Assembly: GCA_001304425.1 (NCBI GenBank) | Contig: LJTS01000204.1 | Span: forward strand, 1 to 5,677 | DNA length: 5,677 bases | Direction: 5' to 3' | Source: Betaproteobacteria bacterium SG8_40 | GTDB lineage: Bacteria; Pseudomonadota; Gammaproteobacteria; Burkholderiales; Eutrophovitaceae | Shown here: positions 5,499 to 5,677 of the stretch, one piece after another | Layout of the letters: the number at the start of each line of letters is the position of its first letter | How positions within the stretch are numbered: the first letter of the stretch is position 1 | Made by a program: the position numbers and the translations under genes | The notes under the pieces: model-generated | The model's database searches: none | Seen by the model: the letters and a program-made list of their open reading frames with translations, nothing else | What the model was told of the DNA's origin: nothing

Positions 5499-5524
5499 GA
5501 ACGGCGTAACCGCGAACGCCGTTC
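5499..5524. repeat. Hairpin 3 after the pilin gene
   Basis: GAACGGCGT (5499-5507) and ACGCCGTTC (5516-5524) are perfect inverted copies around an 8-base loop, AACCGCGA. It begins 10 bases after hairpin 2. Confidence 0.6.
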
Positions 5525-5528
5525 CACC

Positions 5529-5547
5529 GGCTGCGCGCCACGCAGTC
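5529..5547. repeat. Hairpin 4 after the pilin gene
   Basis: GGCTGCG (5529-5535) pairs with CGCAGTC (5541-5547), seven pairs including one G-U, around the loop CGCCA. It begins four bases after hairpin 3, so 2 to 4 form a closely packed set. Confidence 0.4.
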
Positions 5548-5585
5548 AACATCCACAGGCGTTCGAATCCGCGCAACACGGCTCC

Positions 5586-5617
5586 AGTGTGTCCGCGCGC
5601 AAGTGTGTCCGCGCGCA
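5586..5617. repeat. Exact tandem duplication of 16 bp
   Basis: AGTGTGTCCGCGCGCA occurs twice back to back (5586-5601 and 5602-5617), followed by AG, the first two bases of a third copy. An exact two-copy repeat in non-coding DNA suggests recent slippage, and copy number may vary between strains. Confidence 0.8.
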
Positions 5618-5634
5618 AGCCAGCCTGCCGAGGG

Positions 5635-5654
5635 GCTCACCCGGGCCGGTGAGC
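5635..5654. repeat. Hairpin near the right edge
   Basis: GCTCACC (5635-5641) and GGTGAGC (5648-5654) are perfect inverted copies around CGGGCC. No T-run follows within the remaining 23 bases, so a terminator is not supported. Confidence 0.45.
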
Positions 5655-5677
5655 GACGCACGCCACCCAGGCTTCGG

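Larger units (their letters stand above)
5321..5677. other. 357 non-coding bases rich in inverted repeats
   Basis: No gene is supported here on either strand: the open frames are rich in Arg, Pro and Ala and lack Shine-Dalgarno sites. The region holds the pilin 3' flank with a weak outer pair (ACCGGA 5323-5328 / TCCGGT 5375-5380) and a small GGGA-gaca-TCCC hairpin (5357-5368). Four larger hairpins at 5392-5547 follow, then a 16-bp tandem duplication (5586-5617) and a last hairpin at 5635-5654. No T-run follows any of them. Confidence 0.6.

Noticed and set aside
5392..5654. Hairpins as an integron attC array or CRISPR
   Set aside because: The arms are unrelated to one another, there are no spaced identical repeats, and the conserved attC core sites are not seen.
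5401..5661. Open frames on both strands after the pilin
   Set aside because: They consist of Arg, Pro and Ala-rich sequence across hairpins and a tandem repeat, with no Shine-Dalgarno site.

Overview
The window looks like chromosomal DNA from a GC-rich proteobacterium, most likely a gammaproteobacterium. The grounds are GC-rich codon use, Shine-Dalgarno sites before every gene, a GAF-GGDEF protein of a type common there, a type IVa pilin, and a sigma-54 (-24/-12) promoter with an IHF-like site in front of that pilin. I cannot place it at genus level. There are no rRNA or tRNA genes, transposases, phage genes or CRISPR arrays.

Layout, left to right: (1) 25-987 (+), a GAF-GGDEF signalling protein whose GGDEF half keeps its name motif and I-site but has lost the metal-binding Asp. 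(2) 1159-2820 (+), an MscS-family mechanosensitive channel with a signal peptide and periplasmic domain, behind an extended -10 promoter. (3) 2917-3345 (-), a small DUF2846-type lipoprotein, convergent with the channel. (4) 3346-3836, a 491-base non-coding divergent region holding a nested dyad. (5) 3837-4358 (+), a secreted protein with two PepSY domains and a terminator-like structure at its stop. (6) 4359-4804, a 446-base region. Its left part holds a perfect 10-bp inverted repeat. Its right part looks like a full sigma-54 control region: repeated GGAACGAC-type boxes, an IHF-like site, then the -24/-12 element. (7) 4805-5320 (+), a PilA-like major pilin. (8) 5321-5677, 357 non-coding bases packed with inverted repeats and a 16-bp tandem duplication.

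The genes seem to be single transcription units, not one operon: each has its own upstream region and several are divergent or convergent. They share a cell-envelope theme (channel, lipoprotein, secreted PepSY protein, pilus), but the sequence gives no evidence that they act together. I see no clearly new multi-gene system. The best leads are the degenerate GGDEF protein, the pilin control region, and the hairpin-rich tract after the pilin.
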